The position numbers and the translations under genes are program-made. DNA of 64,000 bases. Origin: Paraburkholderia aromaticivorans. Lineage in GTDB: Bacteria; Pseudomonadota; Gammaproteobacteria; Burkholderiales; Burkholderiaceae. Below the pieces are notes generated by a model that worked only from the letters and a program-made list of their open reading frames with translations, was not told where the DNA came from and did no database searches. The stretch's first letter is position 1. Every line of letters starts with the position of its first letter. This document shows, piece after piece, positions 53,984 through 62,697 of the stretch. The stretch spans positions 186,001 to 250,000 of the forward strand of contig NZ_CP051515.1 of assembly GCF_012689525.1 (NCBI RefSeq). The letters run 5' to 3'.

Positions 53984-55330
53984 ATGAGCGACGAAGCAAA
54001 CGGCAACGGTCCCGCTTACGCCTTCTACGGCGACGACTTCACCGGCGCAACCGACACGCTGGCGCATCTCGCCCGCGCCGGTTTGCGCACCATGCTGTTC
54101 TTCGCACCGCCCGATGCCGCGCGTCTTTCGATGCTCGGCCGTTTGGATGCACTCGGCGTGGCGGGCGCCGCGCGGACCATGCCGCCGGCCGCGCAGCGGC
54201 AGGAACTCGAACGTGTCGGCGCCGCCTTCGCCGCGCTCGGCGTGCGGGTGATGCACTACAAAGTGTGCTCGACGTTTGATAGCGCGCCGGAAACGGGCAG
54301 CATCGGCGTGGCGATTCGCACCTTGCGCGAGTACTGCGCGAATGAGCTTGTCGCGGTGGTCGGCGGTCAGCCGAATTTGCGGCGCTACTGCGTGTTCGGC
54401 GAGCTGTTTGCGGCAGCCGGCGCGGACGACAGCGCGCAGTCGATTTACCGCATCGACCGTCATCCGACCATGAGCCGCCATCCCGTCACGCCGATGAACG
54501 AAGCGGACTTGCGCGTGCATCTTCAGCGCCAAGGTGTGAAGAATGTGCAATCGATCGACTGGCGTTGCTACGCGCGCGGCGATGCCGAACTGCAAGAAGA
54601 AGTGCAGCGCCGGCTCGATTCGAACCCCGACGCCGTGCTATTCGACGTACTCGACGATTCGCATCTGCAAGCGATTGGCCGAGTGATCGCGCGTCATGCC
54701 GCGGTGTCGGCGCCGTTGCTCGCGGTTGGTGCGAGCAGCGTTGCACAGGCTTATGCATTGGCGCGCGAGACTCTCGCCGAACCCGCCGTTTCACAAGCAC
54801 GAACCACGCCGCCATTGACTCGCGCACGCGGCCCCGTATTCGTGCTCGCAGGCAGCCTCTCGCCATTGACCGAAGTACAAATCAGCGCCGCGCAATCCTA
54901 TCTGCGTGTGGAACTGGACCCGCTGAAAATGACCGGCGACGCAGCCTCCGGCTATCTGGCGGAGCGCGTGACGGCGATAGCCGGACCCTTGCGCGATGGA
55001 CGCAACGTGCTCGCTTTCACGACGCGCCGCGCGTCGAGCGAAGGCGGCGCGCTGCCACAACTCGCGCACGCCTGTGCGTCACTCTTGCAACAGGTACTCG
55101 GCGCCGTGCGATTGCAACGCATCGGCATTGCGGGCGGCGACACGTCGAGTTTTGCGGTGCGCGCGCTCGGCGCTTGGGGACTGTCGTATCTCGCGCCGTT
55201 ATCGGCGGGCGTCACCGTCTGCCGTCTCCATGCCGATCGCGCGGAACTCGACGGCATGGAGATCATGCTCAAAGGCGGGCAAATGGGCGACGCGGATCTG
55301 TTCGAGCAACTGCTCGAAGGCAACGGCTAA
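53984..55330 (+). CDS. DUF1537 four-carbon/acid-sugar kinase
   Basis: 448 residues from the ATG at 53984; a GTG at 53954 overlapping the previous stop is the alternative. The N-terminal domain begins YAFYGDDFTGATDTLAHLARAGLRTMLFF, the hallmark of the OtnK/OiaK kinase family. The C-terminal ATP-binding part has ARGPVFVLAGSLSPLTEVQISAAQ, IGIAGGDTSSFAVRALGAWGLSYLAPLSAGVTVCRL and MLKGGQMGDADLFEQLLEG. It phosphorylates an acid sugar; next to a RuBisCO-like gene this points to 3-oxo-isoapionate. Confidence 0.9.
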   Translation: MSDEANGNGPAYAFYGDDFTGATDTLAHLARAGLRTMLFFAPPDAARLSMLGRLDALGVAGAARTMPPAAQRQELERVGAAFAALGVRVMHYKVCSTFDSAPETGSIGVAIRTLREYCANELVAVVGGQPNLRRYCVFGELFAAAGADDSAQSIYRIDRHPTMSRHPVTPMNEADLRVHLQRQGVKNVQSIDWRCYARGDAELQEEVQRRLDSNPDAVLFDVLDDSHLQAIGRVIARHAAVSAPLLAVGASSVAQAYALARETLAEPAVSQARTTPPLTRARGPVFVLAGSLSPLTEVQISAAQSYLRVELDPLKMTGDAASGYLAERVTAIAGPLRDGRNVLAFTTRRASSEGGALPQLAHACASLLQQVLGAVRLQRIGIAGGDTSSFAVRALGAWGLSYLAPLSAGVTVCRLHADRAELDGMEIMLKGGQMGDADLFEQLLEGNG

Positions 55331-56127
55331 CCGTTGTCGGCGAAACCGGGATAGAGCGTCATGCCGCCATCGACGAACAATGTCGTGCCGACCACGTAGT
55401 CGCTTTCATCCGAGGCAAGCCAGACGGCGGCCTTGCCGATGTCGTCCGCTTCGCCCACGCGGCCGTAGGGAATCAACTTCAACAATTTCTGCAGCGCGGC
55501 CTCGTTGTCCCACGCGTCCTTATTGATCGGCGTGCGGATCGCGCCCGGCGCAATGGAGTTGACGCGGATCCGTTCGGGCGCGACCTCCTGCGCGAGCGAT
55601 TTCATGAACATCTGAATACCGCCTTTGGACGCCGCGTAATTGACGTGCCCCGCCCATGGAATGACCTCGTGAACCGAGCTCATGCAAATGATCTTGCCGA
55701 GCGCTTTGGAGGTGGTCCTCGGGCCGCGTCGCCGGAATTCTTTCACGGCCGCTTGTGCGGTCAGGAACTGGCCGGTGAGATTGGTCGCCAGCACCTGTTG
55801 CCAATCGTCCAGCGTCATATCGGCAAACGCATTGTCTTTCTGCAAGCCCGAATTCGCGACCACGATATCCACGCTCTCGAAACGCGCGCGGCATGCCGCG
55901 AACATCTTTTCGACCTGTGCGGGATCGGCGACGTCGGCCTGAACCGCGAGAGCGGCGCCGCCAGCTTTCTCAATCTCGGCGGCGAGTTGCTCCGCCTCTT
56001 CGGCATGTGAGTGATAGTTCACGACGACGGCCGCGCCCGCATCCGCGAGCGCCTTGGCGACGCCGGAACCAATGCCCGAACTGGCGCCCGTGACCAGCGC
56101 GACCTGATTCGCGAGTAACTTTTCCAT
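55327..56127 (-). CDS. SDR-family dehydrogenase (glucose 1-dehydrogenase-like)
   Basis: 266 residues from the ATG at 56127. VALVTGASSGIGSGVAKALADAGAAVVVNYHSHAEEAEQL (NADP-leaning, no acidic residue after strand 2), NSGLQKDNAF, catalytic Ser in CMSSVHEVIPWAG and Y-x3-K in VNYAASKGGIQMFMKSLAQEV. Ends LFVDGGMTLYPGFADNG. Converges on the kinase gene with a 4-bp stop overlap, so it belongs to a separate transcript but perhaps the same acid-sugar pathway. Confidence 0.9.
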   Translation of the reverse strand: MEKLLANQVALVTGASSGIGSGVAKALADAGAAVVVNYHSHAEEAEQLAAEIEKAGGAALAVQADVADPAQVEKMFAACRARFESVDIVVANSGLQKDNAFADMTLDDWQQVLATNLTGQFLTAQAAVKEFRRRGPRTTSKALGKIICMSSVHEVIPWAGHVNYAASKGGIQMFMKSLAQEVAPERIRVNSIAPGAIRTPINKDAWDNEAALQKLLKLIPYGRVGEADDIGKAAVWLASDESDYVVGTTLFVDGGMTLYPGFADNG

Positions 56128-56274
56128 TGCTGCTCCCGAGGTGACAGGGGGAATGTGCATCGACCATCGACATAGCAAGGCCGCCGGATCTCCATGCAGC
56201 GAACTGCACGGATATCCGGCGGCCGACCCGCCTTCAAGGAATGCGGATACTACAAAAGACAACAGCAGCTAAGG

Positions 56275-56430
56275 CTATATGATGCCGACGACCAGCAGCA
56301 CGATCACCACGATCACGACGAGTCCGAGACCGCCCGTAGGACCGTAACCCCACGCACGGCTGTGCGGCCACGTGGGGAGCGCACCGATGAGGAGAAGAAT
56401 CAGCACGACTAGAAGAATAGTTCCCAACAT
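56275..56430 (-). CDS. DUF3309 small membrane protein
   Basis: 51 residues with GGAGG before the ATG. Two short hydrophobic helices (MLGTILLVVLILLLIGALPTW; GGLGLVVIVVIVLLVVGII) flank an R-A-W-G-Y-G-P-T-G-G turn. This is the DUF3309 pattern, with A-L-P-x-W-P-H-S-x-x-W-G-Y-x-P. Function unknown; usually constitutive or stress-related in proteobacteria. Confidence 0.85.
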   Translation of the reverse strand: MLGTILLVVLILLLIGALPTWPHSRAWGYGPTGGLGLVVIVVIVLLVVGII

Positions 56431-56584
56431 ATGAATGACCTCCGCCTAGTTAATTGGACCTGCCTTCACGACCGCCACGCAAGGCCCGCTTTGCGGGCGT
56501 TCCTGCGAAAGGCAATATCGATGTCATGGAGGAGCAAGCCGCATGCCCGAGGTGACAAGTCGAACCGGAAATGTTTTGAACCCG

Positions 56585-57811
56585 TCACGCCGCTGTGTGG
56601 CGGGCGGTGCCGATACGCGACGCAATCAAATCCCCGACGAAGGCGACAGCGAGCGCCGCCGCACCGCAAGCGAAGATCAACGCGTAATCGTTATGCGTAT
56701 GCGAGAAAAGGTATGAGTAGCCATAGCCGCCGAGCGCCTGGAAAAGCGCGAAGGCCGTCGTCGCGCGACTCCATGCGGCCCGCTGTTCTGTGTGATCGTG
56801 CGGCACGAGTTCATGAATGCGGCCGAGCACGAGCGGCACGATGCCCGGCGTGAAGATGCCGAGAATCACAGTCGACGCAGCCAGCACGAACGTGCTGCCC
56901 GAGAACGCGAGCATGGCGACGGCGGCCGCTTGCAGAAGCAGGCCGACGCGATAGGCCTTGCCGAAGCCAATGCGATCGGCCACGTTGCCGCAAATCACCG
57001 GTCCGGCGATTGCAGCGAGGCCATAGAGCACCCAGTAGTCCGCGCCGATTGCGGCGCCGCGTCCCAGGCCGCGAGCGACATAGTCGACCAGCAGCACCAT
57101 CGCCGGGACGAGACCGAGTGCGTTCGCCGCGTATTGCGCGTACAGCACGCGCAGCGTGAAGCCTTGCGGGCGCATCGCGTGATGCGCGCCGGACGGCACG
57201 ACCGGTGCGGGCGGATTGGTCGACGGCCAACCGAACCAGCTCACCGCGGTCAGCACCAGTGCTACGACGCCGAGACCGATCCACGTGGTTTGCAAACCAT
57301 AGTGAAGCAACTTCGGAATCAAGGTGCCGGATGCCGCGATACCGAGACCGAGTCCAAGAAAGATCATGCCGCTCACGAAGCCTCGGCGTGGCGTCGGAAT
57401 GTGCGGAAGAATCGACGTCGCCACCAGCACCATGATCGCGCCGCCGGAAATGCCCGACAACAAACGCCACGTGAAAAACCAGCTCACCGAAAGCGGATAC
57501 GCGCAGGCGAAGAAGGCGGCCGTCACCACCGCCATCAGCATGCGCAACGCGCTGCGGTTCGACAGCGCCGCTGCGAGCGGACGGCCGATCAACGCGCCGA
57601 CCAGATAGCCGGCGAAGTTCGCCGCGCCGAGCGTTACCGCTTGCGACGACGTGAACCAATGCGCCTGGATCAGCGACGGAATCAACGGCGTGTACGCGAA
57701 GCGCGCGAGGCCGATGGCGACGAGACTGCCGCACAGACCTGCGAGCGTTGCGAAGAGTGCGCGGGCATCGAGTGAGACTGGATTGTCGGACGTTATCGAA
57801 GCAGCGGACAT
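56585..57811 (-). CDS. MFS transporter, YbfB/YjiJ family
   Basis: 408 residues, GTAAAGGAACC before the ATG. ALFATLAGLCGSLVAIGLARFAYTPLIPSLIQAHWFTSSQAVTLGAANFAGYLVGALIGRPLAAAL is the same N-terminal signature as the MFS gene at 44.8 kb, so the window holds two members. The tetR gene lies 90 bp upstream on the same strand, so this pump is probably in the TetR operon. Confidence 0.9.
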   Translation of the reverse strand: MSAASITSDNPVSLDARALFATLAGLCGSLVAIGLARFAYTPLIPSLIQAHWFTSSQAVTLGAANFAGYLVGALIGRPLAAALSNRSALRMLMAVVTAAFFACAYPLSVSWFFTWRLLSGISGGAIMVLVATSILPHIPTPRRGFVSGMIFLGLGLGIAASGTLIPKLLHYGLQTTWIGLGVVALVLTAVSWFGWPSTNPPAPVVPSGAHHAMRPQGFTLRVLYAQYAANALGLVPAMVLLVDYVARGLGRGAAIGADYWVLYGLAAIAGPVICGNVADRIGFGKAYRVGLLLQAAAVAMLAFSGSTFVLAASTVILGIFTPGIVPLVLGRIHELVPHDHTEQRAAWSRATTAFALFQALGGYGYSYLFSHTHNDYALIFACGAAALAVAFVGDLIASRIGTARHTAA

Positions 57812-57900
57812 GACGGTTCCTTTACCGGTGCGCGTCCTGATGGCGGCGCTGCCGGATGTCGGTGGGAAAGCGAAGGGGCGCGCCTTGTCAGGCGCGTGGC

Positions 57901-58515
57901 TCAGGCGTCGTAGTCGGTCGACGGTAGGGCAGGCAAACCAAGCAGCAGCAAAGCCGGCGCAATCGCGCCAACCAGCAGCGTTGGTTGCGGATTGACCCGC
58001 GCGAGAACGCGGACGCCGATCAACGTGGCCAGCAGGTGAGTGGCGGCGTCATCGGCGGAAACGACGGCCGTAATCTCGCCGCTCTCGGCGACTGCAACCA
58101 TGCAGCGGTGGAAAAATCCACGGATTTCAGCGAATTCCGTGGCGACGATTTCACGGAATGCTTCGTCGTCCGATGTGGTTTCCAGCGCGGAGTTGACCAG
58201 CATGCAGCCGCGCTTGCCGGGATCGGCGAGCGTTCGCTCCAGGATCTCCTGGAAGAACATCGTAACGCCCAGTGCCGGCGATACGGTGCGTTCCAATCGC
58301 CTGATCCGCTCACGCAAGGTGTGCTCGAGATAATGCTCGAGCGCGCGCAGATATAGCGTGCGCTTGTCGCCGAACGCGTTGTAGAGGCTCGGCTGCGTCA
58401 GGCCGGTCGATTTGACCAGGTCGCGCGTGGAGGTCGCCTCATAGCCCTTCGTCCAGAAGGCCGCGCTGGCGGCTTCCAGCACCTCGTGTTCGTCGAATTC
58501 GCGGGGTCTTGCCAT
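57901..58515 (-). CDS. TetR-family repressor
   Basis: 204 residues with GGAAGGACATCC before the ATG. HTH: EVLEAASAAFWTKGYEATSTRDLVKSTGLTQPSLYNAFGDKRTLYLRALEHYL; the helical ligand domain follows (AcuR/NemR-like branch with GKRGCMLVNSALE). Two operator-like palindromes lie directly upstream, so autoregulation with the downstream MFS gene is likely. Confidence 0.92.
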   Translation of the reverse strand: MARPREFDEHEVLEAASAAFWTKGYEATSTRDLVKSTGLTQPSLYNAFGDKRTLYLRALEHYLEHTLRERIRRLERTVSPALGVTMFFQEILERTLADPGKRGCMLVNSALETTSDDEAFREIVATEFAEIRGFFHRCMVAVAESGEITAVVSADDAATHLLATLIGVRVLARVNPQPTLLVGAIAPALLLLGLPALPSTDYDA

Positions 58516-58548
58516 GGTGGATGTCCTTCCAGCGTCACTGACGACTGA

Positions 58549-58597
58549 TTCTGTATCAGTCGATATAAAAAGCGATTATATATCGATCGATACAGAA
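58549..58597. promoter_or_regulatory. Double TetR operator
   Basis: Two 19-bp arms, TTCTGTATCAGTCGATATA and TATATCGATCGATACAGAA, form an inverted repeat matching at 17 of 19 positions across an 11-bp spacer. The right arm holds the perfect 12-bp palindrome TATCGATCGATA, the left a variant of it. It sits 34 bp before the tetR ATG; AT-rich bases between the arms can hold a -10. Confidence 0.75.
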
Positions 58598-58633
58598 CGC
58601 AAGAAGAAGATTCGAGGATGTCCGGCGCTGCGC

Positions 58634-60271
58634 TTAAAGTACGCTTCGGTGCGGTGGACGGGGATCGGCGGGTGGTTGCCCATCCGGTGCGAGTTCGGTT
58701 TCCGGATAGCTGATGCGCACCGGCGGCACGAACCAGGCGAGGCACAGGCCGATCAATGCGGCGGCGCCGGCCACCAGAATGCCGATATGAATCGACTGCA
58801 CCAGTGCCTCGCGCGCGGACCTCATCATGGCGTCGCCCGACTGGCCCGCACTCACCAGACGATTGATCAGCGCGGCCTGTTCCGCGCGATCCACTAGCAA
58901 CTCGGGACTGGCGAAGGACTTGAACCACTGCGTCGCCTGATACGAATCGAGCGAGCGATGCACCCCGCGCGAGTAGAGATGGCCGAGCAACGCGCCGGTC
59001 ATCACCGTGCCGAGCATGCCGCCGAATGTCCGCAGCGATTGAAGCAGCGCGGTGGCCGCGCCGACATGGTCCCGCCCGACGATTTGCTGCGAGCAGACGG
59101 TCAGGCTGGTCGCCACCAGGCCGAGGCCGAGCCCGCTGATGCCCATGCACGACGCCCACACCAGATGCGGTTCCGTGCCCCGCAAGACGACCACGCTCAG
59201 ACAGGCAAGCGCGGACAGCGCAAAGCCCACATACATGATGCCGTTCGCGCGGCGGACTCGTGTGACGATACGATTGTTGAGCACGCTGCCCACGGTCGTG
59301 CCGAGCAGCAGCGGCGTGATCAGCATGCCCGAGTCATGCGCGGACATCGCGTAGCCGCCCTGAAACAGCAGCGGTACGTAGAACACCAGCGAAAAGAGCG
59401 CGAAGCCGCCGAGCACCGACATCGCGAACAGCGCGGAGAGCTTGCGGTCCATGAGCATGTCCACCGGCACGATCGGATAGCCGATGCGCCGCTCCCAGAG
59501 CCAGAGAACCAGCCCACAGGTCACGGCTACGATGGTCAGCACGATGGTCGTCGTGTCGATGCCGCGCCTCGGAAACAGTTCGATCAGCACTTGCAGTGAG
59601 CCGAACGTGACCGCGAGCACAAACGCGCCGAGCCAGTCGAGCCGCACGGGACCCTTGCGTCGCAGATGAAGCAGCGGAGGCAGAAAGCGCTGCACGAACA
59701 GCAGCGAGACGAGCCCGATCGGCACGTTGACGAAAAACACCAGCCGCCAGCCGCCGTACTGCGTCAACATTCCGCCGAGCGTCGGCCCGACCATATTGGA
59801 CACGCCGAAGGCGGACGTGACGAACACCAGCCAGCGCAGTCGCAGTTTCGGATTCGGAAACAGATCGGCGACGGTGGCGAACACTGTGCCGATCAGAATG
59901 CCGCCGCCGATGCCTTGCAGGCCGCGCGAAATCACCAGTAGGAACATACTGCTGGCGAATCCGCACAACACCGAGGCGCCGGTGAACAACAGGATCGCGG
60001 CGATCAGAAACCGCTTGCGGCCGAACAGATCGCCCAGCCGCCCGAAGATGGGAATCGTGATGACGGACGCGAGCATGTACGACGTCGCGACCCACGCGTA
60101 GAGGTCGAAGCCCTTCAGTTCCGCGACGATGCGCGGTAGCGCCGTGCCGACGATGGTTTGATCCAGCGCCACCAGCATCGCGACGAAAGCGATGCCGAGC
60201 ATCGCGAGGAACGATTCGCGGAACGGCAGCAGTTGGCCGCTCGGAAGCGGTGCGGTGAACCCGGTGCTCAT
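58634..60271 (-). CDS. MFS efflux transporter, DHA2 family (14 helices)
   Basis: 545 residues from the ATG at 60271; an ATG at 60301 would overlap the DUF3303 gene by 23 bp. MLGIAFVAMLVALDQTIVGTALPRIVAELKGFDLYAWVATSYMLASVITIPIFGRLGDLFGRKRFLIAAI gives motifs D1 and A; motif C is VSNMVGPTLGGMLTQYGGWRLVFFVNVPIGL. Proton-driven drug or metabolite export. It follows the DUF3303 gene by 7 bp and ends 118 bp before tetR. Confidence 0.92.
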   Translation of the reverse strand: MSTGFTAPLPSGQLLPFRESFLAMLGIAFVAMLVALDQTIVGTALPRIVAELKGFDLYAWVATSYMLASVITIPIFGRLGDLFGRKRFLIAAILLFTGASVLCGFASSMFLLVISRGLQGIGGGILIGTVFATVADLFPNPKLRLRWLVFVTSAFGVSNMVGPTLGGMLTQYGGWRLVFFVNVPIGLVSLLFVQRFLPPLLHLRRKGPVRLDWLGAFVLAVTFGSLQVLIELFPRRGIDTTTIVLTIVAVTCGLVLWLWERRIGYPIVPVDMLMDRKLSALFAMSVLGGFALFSLVFYVPLLFQGGYAMSAHDSGMLITPLLLGTTVGSVLNNRIVTRVRRANGIMYVGFALSALACLSVVVLRGTEPHLVWASCMGISGLGLGLVATSLTVCSQQIVGRDHVGAATALLQSLRTFGGMLGTVMTGALLGHLYSRGVHRSLDSYQATQWFKSFASPELLVDRAEQAALINRLVSAGQSGDAMMRSAREALVQSIHIGILVAGAAALIGLCLAWFVPPVRISYPETELAPDGQPPADPRPPHRSVL

Positions 60272-60278
60272 GGCGTGC

Positions 60279-60566
60279 TTACTTGTTACCCGCTGCGCCA
60301 TATTTGCCGAGGGCGCCGCCTAGTTCTTCGTCGGTCAAGGCCGGGGAGATGTTCATCGTGAGCAGGTCGCCCCATTCGAGCGCCAGCGCCGCCATCGCGC
60401 CCGTGTCCTCAGACTCGACGATCGCAACGCCGTGCAAGCCGCCGATAGCGTGCCAGCGTCCCAGCAGTTTGACTCCGTCCGGCACCCGGCCGCCGGTCTT
60501 CATGAAACGTTCGATGACGGAACTCTCGGCGGTCGGCAGACCGTTCCATAGGACGATAAATTTCAT
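60279..60566 (-). CDS. DUF3303 protein
   Basis: 95 residues with GGAGACGC before the ATG. MKFIVLWNGLPTAESSVIERFMKTGGRVPDGVKLLGRWHAIGGLHGVAIVESEDTGAMAALALEWGDLL is the DUF3303 ferredoxin-like pattern. It is 7 bp before the DHA2 pump gene, so the two are cotranscribed. Role unknown. Confidence 0.87.
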   Translation of the reverse strand: MKFIVLWNGLPTAESSVIERFMKTGGRVPDGVKLLGRWHAIGGLHGVAIVESEDTGAMAALALEWGDLLTMNISPALTDEELGGALGKYGAAGNK

Positions 60567-60976
60567 TGCGCGTCTCCAATCCGAATTGGCGATGCCGGCT
60601 CGTGGCGCGCTGCCATCGTCGCTTATGGGTACGGCGCGTCGTGGATGCGGTGCGTCGTGTTCACTTCTGCGCCAGCAAGCTGTCCGGATAGTGCGTGCTA
60701 TTGGCGGACAGCGATAAAAAAACCACGTGGCGTCCTAAGCATCATAGGTGAGCGTAGGGCGGCCGGCGTCGCCGCGTGCGGACATTCACCAGGCGAATTG
60801 CACAAGTCCACTTTCATGGCAAAGAAGCGAGGAGCGCTGTCGCCAGTTGGGAATATTTCGTGGGTCGTTTGCGTTATCTGGCTGAGGCGCTGCGCTTCTG
60901 TCGACAACAAAAGCAAAAGGCACGCGTGGGTGACGCGTGCCGTTGTTGTGACTGTGCGACGCTGGGGCTGCGCGCG
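60567..60976. other. Intergenic region left of the peptide array
   Basis: 410 bp. It contains the terminator of the peptide array (60919-60941) and the DUF3303 promoter. Short frames in it show no family resemblance and no ribosome site. Confidence 0.6.
60919..60941 (-). terminator. Intrinsic terminator of the peptide array
   Basis: Perfect 9-bp stem GGCACGCGT / ACGCGTGCC with a 5-nt loop, followed on the minus strand by TTTTGCTTTTGTTG. It lies 35 bp after peptide gene A and closes the minus-strand array. Confidence 0.85.
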
Positions 60977-61186
60977 CTACGGTTTGCGCTGCATGGCCGC
61001 TTTGGCAATCGTCTGATGCGCGGCGGGGAACCCCGGCGGATATTCGACGACGCGTGCCGAAGCCGGCACCAGCGGCACGGCCGCGTTCAGCCGCGCGCCG
61101 ATACGCGCGCCGCCGACGATGGCCGTCATCGCCTGGCGATCGAGTTCGACGCTATCTTTGAGGTCCCTGATGATCAGCTTGGTCAT
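60977..61186 (-). CDS. Double-glycine leader peptide A (copy 1)
   Basis: 69 residues behind TGGAGCC. Residues 1-26 are the shared leader: LIIRDLKDSVELDRQAMTAIVGG, ending in Gly25-Gly26. The remainder starts ARIGARLNAAVP and is Ala/Pro-rich, with no Cys and no membrane helix. Double-Gly leaders with ELD and a small hydrophobic residue before GG are cut by C39 peptidase-transporters in bacteriocin and RiPP export; that processing is inference, since no transporter is in the window. Identical protein to the copy at 63221. Confidence 0.8.
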   Translation of the reverse strand: MTKLIIRDLKDSVELDRQAMTAIVGGARIGARLNAAVPLVPASARVVEYPPGFPAAHQTIAKAAMQRKP

Positions 61187-61369
61187 GGTGGCTCCAGGAA
61201 AGGAATCGAGCGGTGCGCCGGTGCAATGCGCCGGCCGCCGCTCGGGTGTGTCGTGAAGTGTGCTGAGGTCTCCCCGCACTATCAGTATAGGAAATCTCGC
61301 TGCAACTCGCCGGCCGGCGATGATCTGCCGGCATTAGTGAGGCCCCCCGGCCCTCGCGACGGCAAGCCG

Positions 61370-61654
61370 TCACACGTTGGCGTAGTTGGCGCCCCACAGC
61401 GACGGGCTGACGTTCAGGTGCAGCGGCACGAAGCCCGCGCCGATCACGCCGACGTTGTTGAGTGCGGCGACGTTGACGTACTGCATCTGGTTGAGGTTCT
61501 GGTTGATCGAGACGTTGACGTTGGCAATGCCGCCAAGGCCGGCGACCGAGGGCAGGCCGGGCACGCTGCTGCCGGTGCCGCCGGCCACCGCCGACATCGC
61601 GCGGCGGTCGAGCTCGCGGGTGCCGGACAGATCGCGAATCATGAGGGATGACAT
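61370..61654 (-). CDS. Double-glycine leader peptide B (copy 1)
   Basis: 94 residues behind TTTGGAGAAGC. Leader LMIRDLSGTRELDRRAMSAVAGG (GG at 25-26). The core is Gly/Asn/Val-rich and neutral (GSSVPGLPSVAGLGGIANVNV, then NQNLNQMQYVNVAALNNVGV), ending GANYANV. Low charge, Gly/Asn-rich composition and small size recall unmodified class II bacteriocins or secreted structural peptides. Protein identical to the copy at 63614. Confidence 0.82.
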   Translation of the reverse strand: MSSLMIRDLSGTRELDRRAMSAVAGGTGSSVPGLPSVAGLGGIANVNVSINQNLNQMQYVNVAALNNVGVIGAGFVPLHLNVSPSLWGANYANV

Positions 61655-61742
61655 GGTGCTTCTCCAAAGGTGCGCGGAAGACGGGGGTAATCGTCGGCAG
61701 GCGAAGCGCGCCGGCGAGCCGGGCGCCCCGTCTCGCCACGCA

Positions 61743-62021
61743 TTACACGTGGATGTTGTTGCTCGTCGTGACGTACGGGCTGACCGTCGAGCTGATGCCG
61801 GTGGCGAACGCGACGTTGTTGCCGTTGGCGTTCTGCAGGCTCAGCTGGTTGTTGATCAGTTGCGTGGCATCGACCTTCTTGCTGTCGTTCGGAGCAAAGA
61901 CGGGGCTGAAGTTGAAGTACGAGGAGGACGGATAGTAGCCGGTGCCGCCGCGCACGGCGCTCATGGCCTTGCTGTCGAGTTGTTCGGTGATGGACAGGTC
62001 TTTGATCATCAGTGCGTTCAT
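61743..62021 (-). CDS. Double-glycine leader peptide C (copy 1)
   Basis: 92 residues behind CTGGAGATTC. Leader LMIKDLSITEQLDSKAMSAVRGG (GG at 25-26); the core begins TGYYPSSSYFNFSPVFAP and is Ser/Asn/Tyr-rich, ending SNNIHV. The frame extends 17 codons upstream, but the ribosome site and leader alignment fix this ATG. Confidence 0.8.
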   Translation of the reverse strand: MNALMIKDLSITEQLDSKAMSAVRGGTGYYPSSSYFNFSPVFAPNDSKKVDATQLINNQLSLQNANGNNVAFATGISSTVSPYVTTSNNIHV

Positions 62022-62697
62022 GGTGAATCTCCAGAAGGTAAAGGTCAGGGTCTTGCGGTCGGGTGCGAGCAACTTGTCTGCTCGGGTATCACTAATGCAC
62101 AGGCTGTGCCAGTTTTATTCAAGGTTCCTAAGAAAGTTGGTGCACGCCTGCTGCACAAGGGTTTCGCGCCACCGTGCCGGGCTCGCACCAGCGCACTGCC
62201 GCGTGGAAGCGATGAACGACTGACGGCACACGCCCGACAGACCACTGCATGCTGTTGGATATCGAACGACACACGCATCGGCGAAGGGAATCGCTTTGAC
62301 CGGGGCGTTCAGACTTCGAGAGGATGCAGAAGGTGTTTGATCTGGAATTGACCACAGCGCGCGCGCGATTCACGGCACAGCGCGCTCGGCTGTGACGCTG
62401 TCGCCGGGGTGGATCGGTTCAACGATTGTCCGATGCCGTCGCAGACTCGATGACTTCGTGCGAGGAATTCGATGGATTGGTTGGCCTGGACGAAGCGATG
62501 GCCGAAGAGATGTCGTTCAACGTCGGGGCGTCGAAGTGCGAGCGTCAAGGCGACGCCGCTTGAAATGAGTTGCCAGGCAAGAGGCAAGCATCGGTGAGAA
62601 CACGATAGGCGGGGCATTCATCCCATCAATGAACAGGCCCCCTTCAACGGCGAAGACTGAAGGGGGCCTGTTTCTAATTGCGGACACCTCGCGCGTC
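62022..62697. other. 676-bp gap inside the peptide array
   Basis: No gene I can support on either strand. Ribosome sites are absent from the short frames, and codon use differs from the neighbours. It may be debris of a lost array member or contain the promoter of gene C. A strong hairpin lies at 62634-62670. Confidence 0.5.
62634..62670 (-). terminator. Hairpin after peptide gene D
   Basis: Perfect 13-bp inverted repeat CAGGCCCCCTTCA ... TGAAGGGGGCCTG with an 11-nt loop, 28 bp after gene D. The minus-strand tail is only TTCATTG, so termination may be Rho-assisted; the plus-strand side has TTTCT. Confidence 0.75.

Larger units (their letters stand above)
60901..61756. repeat. Array repeat copy 1
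   Basis: This block reappears at 63145-64000 at a constant offset of 2,244 bp: stop and start codons of both peptide genes, the terminator, and the third gene's stop all shift by exactly that number. No insertions or deletions are seen. The true end is unknown because copy 2 leaves the window. Confidence 0.92.

Noticed and set aside
62309..62617. 102-codon minus-strand frame in the peptide-array gap
   Set aside because: No ribosome site, no double-glycine leader, and no resemblance to the neighbouring peptides.
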